Positions 12,140-23,393 of a stretch of DNA of 64,000 nt are shown piece by piece. Within the stretch, counting starts at the first letter, position 1. Each line of letters opens with the position of its first letter. A model generated the notes under the pieces. That model was given only the letters and a program-made list of their open reading frames with translations. It was not told the DNA's origin and did not search any database. A program made the position numbers and the translations under genes. The DNA is taken from the NCBI GenBank assembly GCA_019321725.1, contig CM033115.1, positions 17,122,673 through 17,186,672 on the forward strand, written 5' to 3'. The DNA comes from Paulownia fortunei. Lineage: Eukaryota > Streptophyta > Magnoliopsida > Lamiales > Paulowniaceae.

Positions 12140-14224
12140 ATAGTTTTGCAATACATTAGAGAAATAGTACAAAATCGACAAGGAATCGATTCAAATCAGT
12201 GTAATTACTCTCTAATCATACATATTTTTATTTTATTTTTTCTAAAACTTACATCGTGGTGCCTTATGATGAAATGAGTTAGTTTGAGCCAATTAAGCAG
12301 CTTTATGTTTGGGGTGCATTTTAAAATTCAAAACTTCAAACTAATGGGATTTTTGAATATGATTCGATCAATTCAAAACTTTTATTGTACAAAATGTGAT
12401 TGAATATTCAAAATTTAAAATAATTCGACCAAATAATCTTTATGCAGATATAAATTTTATATATCATGGTTACGACTATATCATATAGATTTTCTTTATG
12501 CATAGGAAGAGCATTAAGTTTGTATGATAGAAGTGACTCTTTATTGTTCTACATATATAGTCTACTTCCTAAAAGCAATAATGTTATACTATATAAGATA
12601 ATTACGCATTAAAATAAAATGCAAATGCTAATCTTCCACCTCAATGATTATAATGTGTAATAATTTTTGATAATTTTGCACCATGATAAATCAGAATTTA
12701 CACGATGGAATTGGAAGGGAAAAAAAATTCAAAATCGTCACTGAGTTTTTAATTTTATCCATGACAAATGAAAAAAGGGTTTTTTTTTTTGTTAAATTAC
12801 TAAAATACCCATATATTAGATGACTTGATATATGTTATGTTATAAATGTACATTAAGCAAATGATGCCCTTCATTTTGCAATAATCTCATCAATGGAATG
12901 ATTAAATATTGGTCTGCAATGAATTCTTCAACATCATGAATATCTATGTTAAGATATATCGGATTTCTTTTGCAGGAAAGGAAAGTTAAATATTCAATTT
13001 TTTATTGTACGACACATTATCATATTTTTAAGCTGATAAAAAATAAAATCAATTATTACACAATAGTAAATTGTTGACATTTTAAGAAAGTTATTAGGCA
13101 GTTAAACCTCTAAAGTTATGTTCTTATCCTCCTTTGTTTTAGTTGATACGTGGTGGCCAGAAATTCGTTTTTTTATTTTTCTCAAAAAAAAAAAAAAGGA
13201 AAAAAACCTTTAAGAGGGATATTTTTCTCAATTTGATACAATGGACAAAAATAATCTTTATAATAAAACTAATCTCATATTAACCAAATTTCAGATTAAA
13301 AAAATGTATTTTTCGGGGGTAACAATAGCCTACATATTTATTCATTACATACGAATTTCACAACTCATTAACTAGGAACAATTGCATCAAGCATCACAAC
13401 AACAATATAAAATAGTAACAAAAGAAACTAATATTTAAAAGATTGAGCTCAAGTTCTTGGAACCTTGTACTTACCACCACTTGGCAAAAAATATACTAAT
13501 ACATCAATTTTTATCTTCAAAAACAAAAACAACCCGCCGCCGCCGCAACAGTTCACAGACCAAATTTACTATTATGGTGTCAATTGATCATTTATACATG
13601 TACAGACCACTTCCATTAGCTTTTCATAATGACGGATTCAAATCTTACATCCCTTATACTAAAAAGAGAGAGTTTTGAAGAATGAGTTCTTGAAAAGCAA
13701 GGTCACTTGTAGGGTTTTCAGAAATATAAAACTGTCACAATATTACATTTAATTACAAATGTGGATACTTTATGCATATAAGCAAACAAAAATTATTGCT
13801 TTTTATGCAGCGTTCTTACAGTAATTTTGTTTCTACAAATCAAAGTTACTTGTGCTCGAACTATAAAAGTTCCAACTGATTTTTCACAGACTTGGAGTCC
13901 CCGAACTTCTTAAGAATTACACGCCAAGTAATCACTTAAGACGAAACCATCACAGTTATGGCCACTTCACACACACACACACACAGGCATACATCATTAT
14001 GTATTTACATTTTCTCTTGTAATTTCATACTCCGACACACAACATTGCAAGAACTCTTGACCCCAAAAACTAATGCCAACCATATAATAAATAAACACAC
14101 AAATTAGTCTGGTCATAAAGTAATAACCAAACACAATAAGCTGTGTAGTAGATCTGATATTTGAACTGGGTAAATTCACTAGGACAAGAGACAAGATTAA
14201 TATTTCAACACTTCAGCATTACTC

Positions 14225-14255
<31 letters not shown>
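14225..14255. repeat. (ATC)n microsatellite
   Basis: About ten uninterrupted ATC units. Confidence 0.9.
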
Positions 14256-14465
14256 GATGTTTCTAATCTATTTTCCAATACATGTTCAGAAAAAGGAACT
14301 GTTTGGGGTACCATGTCAATTGATGCATTGAGTCAAAAATTCAAACCTCGTGCATTTCTGTAAAGAAGTACAAAAGCAACATAATTACTATTTTGTGTAT
14401 GTCTGAAGATCTGTATAGCCCTCGATGAGTACAGCAAACGATCTCCCTTCGTTGGCAATAACCTA

Positions 14466-14553
14466 CTCAAACAATTAATCACTACATGGAACTTATATAT
14501 CAAAAAATTCTCAAACAATTAATCACTACACAGAACTTATATATCAACAAATT
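14466..14553. repeat. 44-bp tandem duplication
   Basis: Two adjacent copies, 14466-14509 and 14510-14553, both starting CTCAAACAATTAATCACTAC and differing at only a few positions. Probably a recent slippage or unequal-crossover product. Confidence 0.85.
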
Positions 14554-15980
14554 CACTATTTGCAAGTCGATAAATGTCATAAATTATAATCTTCTATTGA
14601 TTTTTGCCATGGTATCGATATATTTGGTTTAAAGTCATGGTATTTACAGAAAGTCTAGCTCTGGCCATTTGACCTTAAGTCAATGAGGCCATAACATCAA
14701 CTTCACTAAAAATCCAAAATTATTATATAATGAGCAGAAAAATGGAGTACTTAAACCAAGAGGCAGCGTCAATTTATATCCGAAGTTTTCAAACAGATAT
14801 ACCATTATATAGAGTGAGTCAGATAAAATTAAATCATTTCATGTTATCCATTCTTGACATCCATCTTATTTCAGGTTAAAAATTAATTAATTCTAGATTT
14901 CTTTGTTTTATCTTTCATATATGTGTTTATTGCTATATTACTTCTTGTCCTTGGGTTTGGCAGGGTGCTTGTTTTCAGGAGAAATGGAATTGATTGGATA
15001 TAGTTGCTTTGGCCACTTACATCCAAATATGATTGTTTGGTGACCAAGATATCTTGGCTTCACATAAGACTTACTATTAGACATCTTAATCCATTTCAAA
15101 GATATGTAACATTGTACAAAATCAACACAACTCATAACAACATTTGAGGTCAATAGTAAGAAGGTGACCAAAGAACAATGCCACAGTGATTCAATATGCC
15201 TTAAGCCAAGCAATTACCGATCAAATTAAATCAATTCTACATCTGCATTCGCTTGTGCATTCTTACCCCACCCCACCTCACACAGATTTTTTCAGTTCTC
15301 ACTATCTAAACATTGTGACAGAATTTCTGATGCCCAATGAAGCTAAATGAAAATAATTGATTGGAAAAGAGATAGACCGGTCTTCGATCTCCCCCATCCT
15401 GTTTTTGGTTTTATGTTTAGACGATGTGGCTAAGAGATGTCTCTACGAATAATGGATGACGGCTTAGGCACTAACCCCAAATTGAAATTATTCATAAAGC
15501 TTTAGCATTGTTGAATATTTCTTGCAACTAACCTCAGTCTGGGTATTTTTATTTCTTTACAAAAAAGATGGAACACGTTTATAAGGAAAATGTGCATAAA
15601 TGCTATCTAAGAACTTGATGGTTTTAGGTACTTAAATGTTTTTTGTTGTGGAGGTTAGAGGTATACAAATTTTGGTTAAGGTGTTAATGTGGTTATGTGT
15701 ATTCCATATTAAAATAATGAAAGAAAATGTCACAAAGCTTTATGAAAAAGTACCAATCAATCTTTTCTAAATTACATGCATAAATGGTTCGTTTTTCTCA
15801 ACTTTATTTGAATGGCATGGTTGGTCCACTGAATCAGCCATCCCTTCCTTCATTACCTTTTATTTCCTTTTTAAACAAGGTGTAAGATATTGATTCATCT
15901 GAAAATTCAGAATCAACTACTACAAAGGTTAGGCATATAAAATTGTGGTATTCTACAGGTATGCATTTTACCCCTAACTG

Positions 15981-16060
15981 GATGTCCTACTATAAACATC
16001 TTCTATCATCTAGACCACTAAGGATGTCCACTATAAACATCTTCCATCACCAAGTCCAAT
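15981..16060. repeat. About 42-bp imperfect tandem duplication
   Basis: Two copies, starting near 15981 and 16023, share GATGTCC followed by TATAAACATCTTC and ATCA. Confidence 0.7.
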
Positions 16061-16661
16061 AAAGTGAAAATAAGGATGCGAAAATTACACTTGAACAGAA
16101 GTCCTTAAAAAGCATTATCAAGTCAAAAGTAAGAAACATAATAAATATGATTTTTGCTTCTTTGAAGATTCTATCAAGACCGCATCATTATTGATTAGAA
16201 TGTTGACAATATATCCTGTGTGGCCATTTGTGTGGACATCACAAGGTAATGAAGGTAAACCAAATATTCATAATAAAGAACTGATTTTCATCATTTTTTT
16301 CCCCCGATCAAGGTGGAATGGAAATATAGTTCGAGGCAACAAAATAAAATACTTAGAGCCAGTTACTCAAATAAGCTATAAAATCTTGGCGGCAAAAAAT
16401 GCTTGGAAGGATATTATACTCAGTTTAGGAGACTGATTAAAATAAAAACTTATTAGTTGAAACATCCTTTGATTCTAAGACAGGATAGGTACAACAACAA
16501 TGTAAATAAGCAGAAGTACCTTTTGCCATTCAATTAGCTTCCACTTACTGCCACAAAATTAACCCACAACCTGTAGGAGTCAGTGATCCCATGTTGATTT
16601 AACTAATGGCTCAATCCTCAATCTTTACGAGGACGTTACTAATTTCACCTCTCTTTTGCCG

Positions 16662-17795
16662 TTAAAGGGCACTCTTTGTCATATAAATCTCACCAACTTC
16701 ATTGAAATACGGACTGACAAATTTCTCAAAAAACTTCTTGTCTGTCATTTTGTATACCATTGAAAAACTAGGCCAATTTGTTATCAAATTCTTACCTTCC
16801 AAAATTCCTAAAACTTGGAATCGTGGCTTATACCGCTTTTCGATGCTTCGAGTAAGTGATGTCGGGTTGTTAACAATACATGACATATCATACTTACCTG
16901 TGGCAAGAAGAACCTCTTTTACCTTCTTAATCTTCTCCTTTGATATTGCAAAAACCAGAGGTTGCATCCTAAAAACTTTCAATATGTCATCTTCAGAAAA
17001 CCCCAAATTCCGAAAAGTCTTCATCTTGAGTTCCCAAGTCTCATTGTTCATCGAACTAACTACCCGAACAGAATGAATAAACATTTTGGAACTCCTGTCG
17101 GCCCCCATTTGATCAGCCTTTTCAACAAATTTCTTCATATTTTCCGGCTTCTGCAGCAGAAACCTCGGAAAATAATACATAAGCCAAATGATTTTCTCCA
17201 TGGCTATGCCACAGCTCTTCAAGAGATTGATATTGGGCACCAAAGTTTTATCCAAATCACTTTTCAAATACCACCCAGAAATCTTCAAAAACTTGGCCAC
17301 TTCAGCAGTGGATCCCAACAAACCTTTTAACACAGATAATGAGGGGATGACTCTCTTATTCGCACTAGAATGCAAAATCGACGGTTCTTTTGAGATGATA
17401 TCAACAATTTCATTGGCCGAAAAGCCAAACTCTTGAAAAATCTTGATTTTGGGCTTGATAATCTTCTCAAGATTCGCAGAGAGCAACTCAGGCCAGGATT
17501 TCAAGATTTTCTCCAATTGAGTCACTGAAAAGCCACTCTCTATGAGGAACGACAATAACGAATTAGATTTTTGCGGGTTTTTCCGACTGGCTAAAACAGA
17601 GGCAACTTGTGAAGCAGATTGAGGATGGAAATTGTATTTTTGCATCAAGAACTCAGAAACCGTAGCAGTGCTCGGAGGTTGCTTTTCTCTAGAAGTAGAG
17701 AAATAAAGACAGAAAGAAACACGGGATTTGCACAGAAAAGAAGAATTCTGCGAGAACAAATGGATGAATCCTCTTCGAATATGTATAGACATCAT
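16662..17795 (-). CDS. mTERF-family protein, copy 1 (organelle transcription/RNA factor)
   Basis: An intronless 377-aa gene, the usual size and structure for the large plant mTERF family expressed in mitochondria or plastids. These helical-repeat proteins bind nucleic acid and affect organelle transcription, splicing or translation. The N-terminus (about residues 1-40) is rich in Arg, Ser, Phe and His with few acidic residues, fitting a presequence, probably mitochondrial. Repeated mTERF motifs of about 30 residues follow from about residue 75: GFS..QLEKIL (89-98), KPKIKIFQEFGFS (114-126), VIPSLSVLKGLLGS (149-162), LVPNINLLKSCGI and TWELKMKTFRNLGFSEDD. Two adjacent ATGs (17795, 17792) precede the presequence and the first is used. 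The leader has a telo-box-like CCCTAAACCC (complement of 17951-17960). It is closely similar to the gene at 20578-21738 and to the pseudogene near 29.5 kb. Target organelle and RNA target are unknown. Confidence 0.93.
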   Translation of the reverse strand: MMSIHIRRGFIHLFSQNSSFLCKSRVSFCLYFSTSREKQPPSTATVSEFLMQKYNFHPQSASQVASVLASRKNPQKSNSLLSFLIESGFSVTQLEKILKSWPELLSANLEKIIKPKIKIFQEFGFSANEIVDIISKEPSILHSSANKRVIPSLSVLKGLLGSTAEVAKFLKISGWYLKSDLDKTLVPNINLLKSCGIAMEKIIWLMYYFPRFLLQKPENMKKFVEKADQMGADRSSKMFIHSVRVVSSMNNETWELKMKTFRNLGFSEDDILKVFRMQPLVFAISKEKIKKVKEVLLATGKYDMSCIVNNPTSLTRSIEKRYKPRFQVLGILEGKNLITNWPSFSMVYKMTDKKFFEKFVSPYFNEVGEIYMTKSAL

Positions 17796-20577
17796 AATCA
17801 AACAAGAACTTGCACTAGTAAGCGAGAAATGTATATGTATTCAAGAACGGAAAATTACTTGCCTGGGATAAGGAAGTGCCCCAAGGAGAACTGCGGCCAA
17901 GGCTTTTCACATTCAGAAGTGATGTGGCAAGAAATGCTTTACAGATTTGAGGGTTTAGGGTTCTTGACAGTTCGAGTTGCAATTGGAAGAAAGACCGGAA
18001 AACCATTGTAACACAGTTGTACCCCCTCCATCTCTCAAATAAATAAATAAATAAATAAATGAAGAAATAAGAAAGCACAATTTTATAACTTAGAAAAAAT
18101 AGAAAATATTTTACATTCTACTTAACATTTTCCTTTTAAGAAATTAATTTTTTAATAGCCACATGTACCTAACACAAATATTTATGAAATTTTTTATTTT
18201 AGTTTGGAAAAAAGCTTTTTAGAAAAAAATTTATATGCTACAGTATGACATTAAAAGATTTAGTTTCCATCTTATTAATTTTAAATTGAAGTGTATAACT
18301 AGCACTTTAACACAAAAATACTTTAATTATAGATATTTTTGAATAAATAAAAATAAAAATCTGAACATCCTTCACGAGACCCAGGGACTAATGATTTTTA
18401 AAACTTGGGGGTCTTACGAAGTACAAACAACAAGAGCTGCTGTGAGCCCATCTTTATTTTTTCTTGGGTTCTGCATCTTTGGGTTAAAGTGGGAATGGCT
18501 ATGATTTGAGGGTGATTTGAAACCCAACAGGTTTCAATTTTAACCAAAATTTTACCCTGTCGTGAACTCAAATACTAATTTGATTGGACTATCAAAAACC
18601 TAATTTATAATTTGAAAATATTAAAAAGATGATTTTCTGAAAAAAAATCCATATGACCTTCAAAACTATGACAAAGCAATATTATTATTGAAATATTGAC
18701 TGCTTACCCCTTTAATGTGCATGCTTTCAATTTTGAAAAATAGTTTTAAATATCTTTTGTTTTTCATTGTTATTTTAATTTATATCATATCAATTTTGTA
18801 ATCTACGCAAACAAACATATCAAAACACACACACACACACATAAATATATCGACTTTTGCATATGATCCAATATCCATAATAAAAAGTCTAATGAAAATT
18901 AAGCGATCCCTTTTTTCAGAAAATCTAAATTTGGTTTGCAATATGTTTCATCATACATATGCATACATATCCAAAAAAAATTGTTTTATTATTTTGGCCG
19001 TAAAATTCTTCAATCTTTTAGCATACATGGGGGATGTAACATTAACAATTAGCTAAAGATTTTGAAAAATTCAACTCAATCTTTACATCTTGTTTCCACA
19101 AACTTTGACTGCTGCAATTCTGCAAGGCCCCATTTGGATATAAGAGGAAGAGAAGTCAAAAGCAAAAGGCAAGTACTGAAACAAAATTCAATCATATTTT
19201 CTTTTTTCATAATAAGAATATAAAGTTGGAATAATTTTTGGATGTATTTACATAAATAAAACAGATACATACACTAATAAATCTCACTTAATCAAATGAC
19301 AGAATCATCTATTTATTTTATTTTTTTTGGTACCTAGGTTTCGAGACCCCTTTGGGCCCCAAGACTAATTCTGAGAAAGAATCGGCCTTCCCTTTTGGTT
19401 CGGTCCTCTGGTAAATTTGGTGGATAAACAGTTCGCATCTGGGTTGGACGTTTGTATCGGTTATTCTGTCCCTTTAGACCCACCTTAACCGCAAACAGGA
19501 CCTCGAAGGAGCCAGCAGACACGCGCTCCCACCTCCTAGAAGAAATTGAACCCACGAACTATCTATTTTTGAAATATGAGAGAGTCGTCTATGCAGGATC
19601 ACTTAATCAAAGCCTGTTTTTTCATAAAAATATGAGAGAGTCATCTATTCAAACAACAAATGCGACTATTCAGGACAGCAGGCTTTGAGGGAATATGAAA
19701 TTTGGTAAGGGTTGACTATTCATTCCATCTACCAAAATGAAAAAAAGGGAAAAGAAAAAGAGAGAGAATGAAGGAACCATTAAGTATAATTTTCTGCAAC
19801 CACAAGCATTAGACTTCCACATCCTGATGTAACAGTATGCAAAGGTAATCCCCTGAACTCTGAAACTATGCAAAGGCAATCCCCTGAATTCTGAAACCAT
19901 GCCAAGCATAAGCATTCGGTGTCTGATCAGAACAAGGCATGATCAATCAATTAGACGAGTGAGACATTGAGCGGCCAATATTGCGATATTCATATTTGTA
20001 GATTAGAGCTGTTTACTAGCAGAAAGAGCATAATCATCTAATCCATTGAACAGGAAGCAATAGGGATAATTTGGTTATCGCAAAAGCAAGAAATGAACTT
20101 CTAAAGAAATGCAATTTGAAAGAATACACAAAAGAAGTCTGTTGTTCACAGTTGTTCAGATGCACTCAAAGAGCCCTTATTTCCAATGGAAGTTTTTGAA
20201 TTTTCTGTCAATAAGAAAAAGGAAGAAACGAACTATAATAGAAAAGCAGAACATAACATAAGTACATAATGACAATGGTTTAGGAGAAAGGAAAACAAAG
20301 GTTTAGTTAGATGGCCAGAAAAAATAAATGTGTCCAGTTGCAAGAAATCAGCAATTATGTGGTATTAGATTCAGAGTGTGGCAATGGCATTACTCAATCC
20401 AGCAGACAAGAAAAATAAATCTGGTGATGAACACTTTTTAAGATAAGTAATACAGGATCAGAACAAGTAAGAATGTGAATAAGCAAGGTAACTATTTCAG
20501 TGCAATTAGCTTTACACACAGCCAAAACACTGCCCACTGACCATACCTGCCAAGATCTCATGTTCTTTAATTCAATG
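17796..20577. other. Spacer between the two mTERF genes
   Basis: The first 200 bp hold the promoter and leader of mTERF copy 1, including a telo-box-like motif at 17951-17960 and an (AAAT)n repeat at about 18035-18061. The middle is AT-rich with a (CA)n at 18823-18842. A GC-richer patch lies at about 19330-19556 (listed separately). A short direct repeat sits around 19840-19900 (CAAAGGTAATCCCCTGAA and CAAAGGCAATCCCCTGAA). The last 150 bp resemble the 3' flanks of the other mTERF copies. No gene recognised. Confidence 0.5.
19330..19556. other. GC-richer unclassified patch, possible short transposable element
   Basis: About 225 bp are clearly more GC-rich than the surrounding DNA. A related sequence (AATATGAGAGAGTC then TCTAT) occurs twice just after it, at about 19573 and 19629. 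On the - strand GTGGGTTCAATTTC loosely resembles a Pol III B box. It may be a SINE or an LTR fragment, but no A box or poly-A tail was established. Confidence 0.3.
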
Positions 20578-21738
20578 TCATAAATTCTTCTCTCTTTTAC
20601 CGCTCACAACACTCTTCGTGATGTATACTTGGCCAACTTCATTAAAATGAGGAGCAACAAATTTTTTATGAAATTTCTCATCTGGAATAACGGAAACTGT
20701 TGCAAGACTAGGCCAGTTCTTTAGAAGATTCTTCTCCTCCAAAATCCCTAAAACTCGCAGCCGTGGCATATACCTATTTCTGATGCTGGACATAAGCGAC
20801 CGTGGGAAATTAACAATACAAGACATATTGTACTTCCCAGTCGCAAGCAGGAGCTCTCGTATTCTCCTCATCTTCTCCGCCGATCCAGCAAACACCTGAG
20901 GTGCATTCCTAAGCATTGTCACAATGTCACTTTCTGAAAAGCCTGAATCCCGAAAAGCCTGCAACTTGAGTTCCCAATTCTCATTGGTCATCGAACTAAC
21001 AACCCGAACAGCATGTATAAACATTTTGGAACTCCTATCAGCCCCCAGTTTGTCGACTTTGCCTACACAGTTCCTCATCATTTCCGGCTTGTGCAAGAGA
21101 CATCTTGGGCAAGTATAGAGGAGAATAAGGATGTGCTCCAAGGGTATGCCACAGCTCTTCAAGAATTCAACATTGGGGACCATAGTCTTATCCAAATCCC
21201 TTATCAGGAACCAACCCGATTTCCTTAATACCTTAGCCACTTTCTCATTGGATCCCAACAAACCCTTTAGCACGGACAGCGATGGGATGACTCTATTGCT
21301 TGCGCTGCAAAACAAAATCGTGGGTTCTTTTGAGATTATCTCGGCAATTTCACTGGCAGAAAAATCCAAGTCCTGGAATATCTTGATTTTAGGCTTGATG
21401 GTGTTGTCAAGACTTGCCGACAACAACTGCCGCCTAGATTTCACAATTTTCTCCAATTGGGTATTGGAAAAGCCACTCTCTTTCAAGAATGACAGTATCG
21501 AATCAGATTTTTGCGGGTTTTTTAGTCCGGTTACGAGTGAAGCCGCTTCAGGGGAGAATTCGTGTTTGTGCAGCAAGAATTCGGAAACTGTAAGGGCGGT
21601 AACGGGTCGACCTTCCCTTTCCCCAGAGGTACAGAAAAAACGGAGCGAAAAAGAGAAAGAAACATGGGATTTGCACAGAAAATAAGTATTCTTGTGAAAC
21701 AAATAGATAAAGCTTTTGCGGATATGTACACAAATCAT
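20578..21738 (-). CDS. mTERF-family protein, copy 2
   Basis: An intronless 386-aa paralogue of the gene at 16662-17795, on the same strand. A putative organelle presequence (about residues 1-45, with RKSF and SLRFFCTSG) is followed by the same succession of mTERF repeats: NPQKSDSILSFLKESGFS, KPKIKIFQDLDFSASEI, VIPSLSVLKGLLGS, MVPNVEFLKSCGI, GADRSSKMFIHAVRVVSSM and GKYNMSCIVNFPRSL. ATG 21738 is used; the open frame upstream has no other ATG. The C-terminus runs about eight residues past that of copy 1, ending GKREKNL. The leader has a shortened version of the copy 1 leader motif (near 21783-21800) and a CCCTAAGCC motif at about 21842. It probably acts in mitochondria or plastids; the specific role is unknown. 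Some helix positions differ from copy 1 (CPRCLL for FPRFLL), which may reflect a changed target. Confidence 0.93.
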   Translation of the reverse strand: MICVHIRKSFIYLFHKNTYFLCKSHVSFSFSLRFFCTSGEREGRPVTALTVSEFLLHKHEFSPEAASLVTGLKNPQKSDSILSFLKESGFSNTQLEKIVKSRRQLLSASLDNTIKPKIKIFQDLDFSASEIAEIISKEPTILFCSASNRVIPSLSVLKGLLGSNEKVAKVLRKSGWFLIRDLDKTMVPNVEFLKSCGIPLEHILILLYTCPRCLLHKPEMMRNCVGKVDKLGADRSSKMFIHAVRVVSSMTNENWELKLQAFRDSGFSESDIVTMLRNAPQVFAGSAEKMRRIRELLLATGKYNMSCIVNFPRSLMSSIRNRYMPRLRVLGILEEKNLLKNWPSLATVSVIPDEKFHKKFVAPHFNEVGQVYITKSVVSGKREKNL

Positions 21739-23393
21739 GATGAACAACTACAATCCTGTATGCAGATCATATGTCTTTGACAGGGAAAATAATTTCTAAC
21801 CTGTGAAAAATAATGCGCAAAGCCAAAAGTCACCATTGATGGCTTAGGGTTCAAAATTAGAATTATTATAATTATTATTATTATTATTGATAATAATAAT
21901 TATAATTTCTTATTATTATTATAATTATTGATAATATATATTCATAATATAATTAATTTATTTAAAAGAAAAATAGATAAATTTAAAGAAAACATATAAC
22001 TTATAAAAGGTTTTAACTCAATGGTTAGATTTATTTAAAAATAAGCTTATTTGTTGTATAAAATAATCTGAAAGCTTTTGAGTTGATTTTTTATTAAATA
22101 GGTAAGATAGATTTGTGATATATACGAACAAAGAGATTGAAAAACTTTAAAAATAAGTTAAACTTTCTTAATTTTATTGAAAGAGATTATAAGCTCTTAA
22201 AATTATATTTATGGATCTTTTAAATTCGTTAATAATTTTTTGTTAAATTCATGTACCGCACCTCCTTTGTGGCGAGATTGGGAGAGGTTCATATTGTATT
22301 TTCACACTAGTTTTACACTCTTTGGCAATAATTTTAAGAGCAAAAAGTTCTTTTGAAATTATATTGCTAATGTAGGATAGTCATTTTTCAATTGTAATTT
22401 ATTTAGAAAATAATATTTGAAGAACAAAAAAGTTAACTTTTGAAATTATATTGCTAATGTAGGATAATTATTTTTTCAATTGTAATTTATTTAGATAATA
22501 ATATTTGAAGAAAGAACAAGTTAACTGTGTAGGAGAAGCAATTAATCATGAAGATGACGAGGAAGCAAATCAAAGACAATTTTTTTTTAATTGTTACTAT
22601 AGAAATTTAAAAAGACCAAAGAAGGCCAAATTGGTGTTTATGGTGCCAAACTGGCTCTTCCACTTATGAATTCCATAGTCCATACATGAATTTATGCGTT
22701 TATTCGGTTGGAGTGGCTTATATAATTGTGATTTCCTTGTAATTAAATAATTAACAATTGTTTAGCAATTAATAATTAAATGTGTATGTCATAATAAAAG
22801 ATATTCTATATTCTTATTCCCAAAATTTAAAATTATTTCTTTCACATAATTTTTTCATTTTCTAAATTATAATTTCAGCCGCACCAATTTTATGACAATT
22901 AATTATTTAGCAATTATTTTAATAATTAATAATGAAATTATTTATTAAATAAAAGTTATTTTTATAAAATAGATTAAGTATAAAATTTGTCTATTTCAAT
23001 TTATAGTTGGTCTAGTTTTAATTAGTTCCTTAATATATATTAAGTAAAAAAATTTAACACTTTAAATTCAATTTGTTTTTTCAAAATTATATTGAAAAGA
23101 GTGGTAAAATTTAAAAACAAAATTATTTCTTACTTAGAGGGGAGTAAGTGTATATATTCATAGTTTGAGGGGGCAAAGCGAAATGCTGCCATTTTATAAA
23201 ACTGATTAAATACAAGGACGAGAGCGCAAGGACGAAGCTGTTCCCTTACTCGATGAAAGTGTGAAGCCTGAAAGGTGTTTGATTGAATTACCGACAGTTC
23301 TAAGTGGATTGGTTTTCGGAATCACTGCTCAAACTAATTGTAGAATTTGTGGATTCAAGTTTAGAACGCGAATCCCTCCTCGAAATTCAATTT
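21739..23393. other. Spacer between divergent mTERF copy 2 and the pseudouridine synthase gene
   Basis: It contains the 5' flanks of both neighbours. An AT palindromic repeat region of ATT/AAT blocks at about 21862-21950 could fold back on itself. An 87-bp tandem duplication lies at 22345-22519. Nearest the synthase start there is a minimal upstream ORF, ATG AAA GTG TGA at 23253-23264. No other gene seen. Confidence 0.55.
22345..22519. repeat. 87-bp tandem duplication
   Basis: GAAATTATATTGCTAATG recurs at 22355 and 22442. The flanking sequence, including ATTGTAATTTATTTAGA and TAATATTTGAAGAA, matches on both sides. Confidence 0.8.

Larger units (their letters stand above)
10740..16661. other. 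Intergenic region with simple repeats and small duplications
   Basis: No gene recognised. It holds a (CA)n(A)n(AAT)n(AT)n compound repeat at about 12077-12139, a (CA)n at 13966-13985, an (ATC)n at 14225-14255 and two small tandem duplications (14466-14553, 15981-16060). A 91-codon frame on the - strand at 14938-15213 has no family resemblance. The last 350 bp are the 3' flank of the first mTERF gene and are similar to the 3' flank of the mTERF pseudogene. Confidence 0.5.

Noticed and set aside
14938..15213. 91-codon frame on the - strand
   Set aside because: No recognisable motif and no neighbouring exon.
17814..17870. Possible 5'UTR intron in mTERF copy 1 with a GC donor (CCAG|GCAAGT)
   Set aside because: The nearest acceptor gives an intron of about 55 nt, shorter than normal in plants. 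Copy 2 has only about 45 nt and several array units lack the donor. Kept only as a shared leader motif.
17815..18078. 87-codon frame on the - strand upstream of mTERF copy 1
   Set aside because: Lies in the promoter/leader, starts in a simple repeat and has no counterpart upstream of copy 2.
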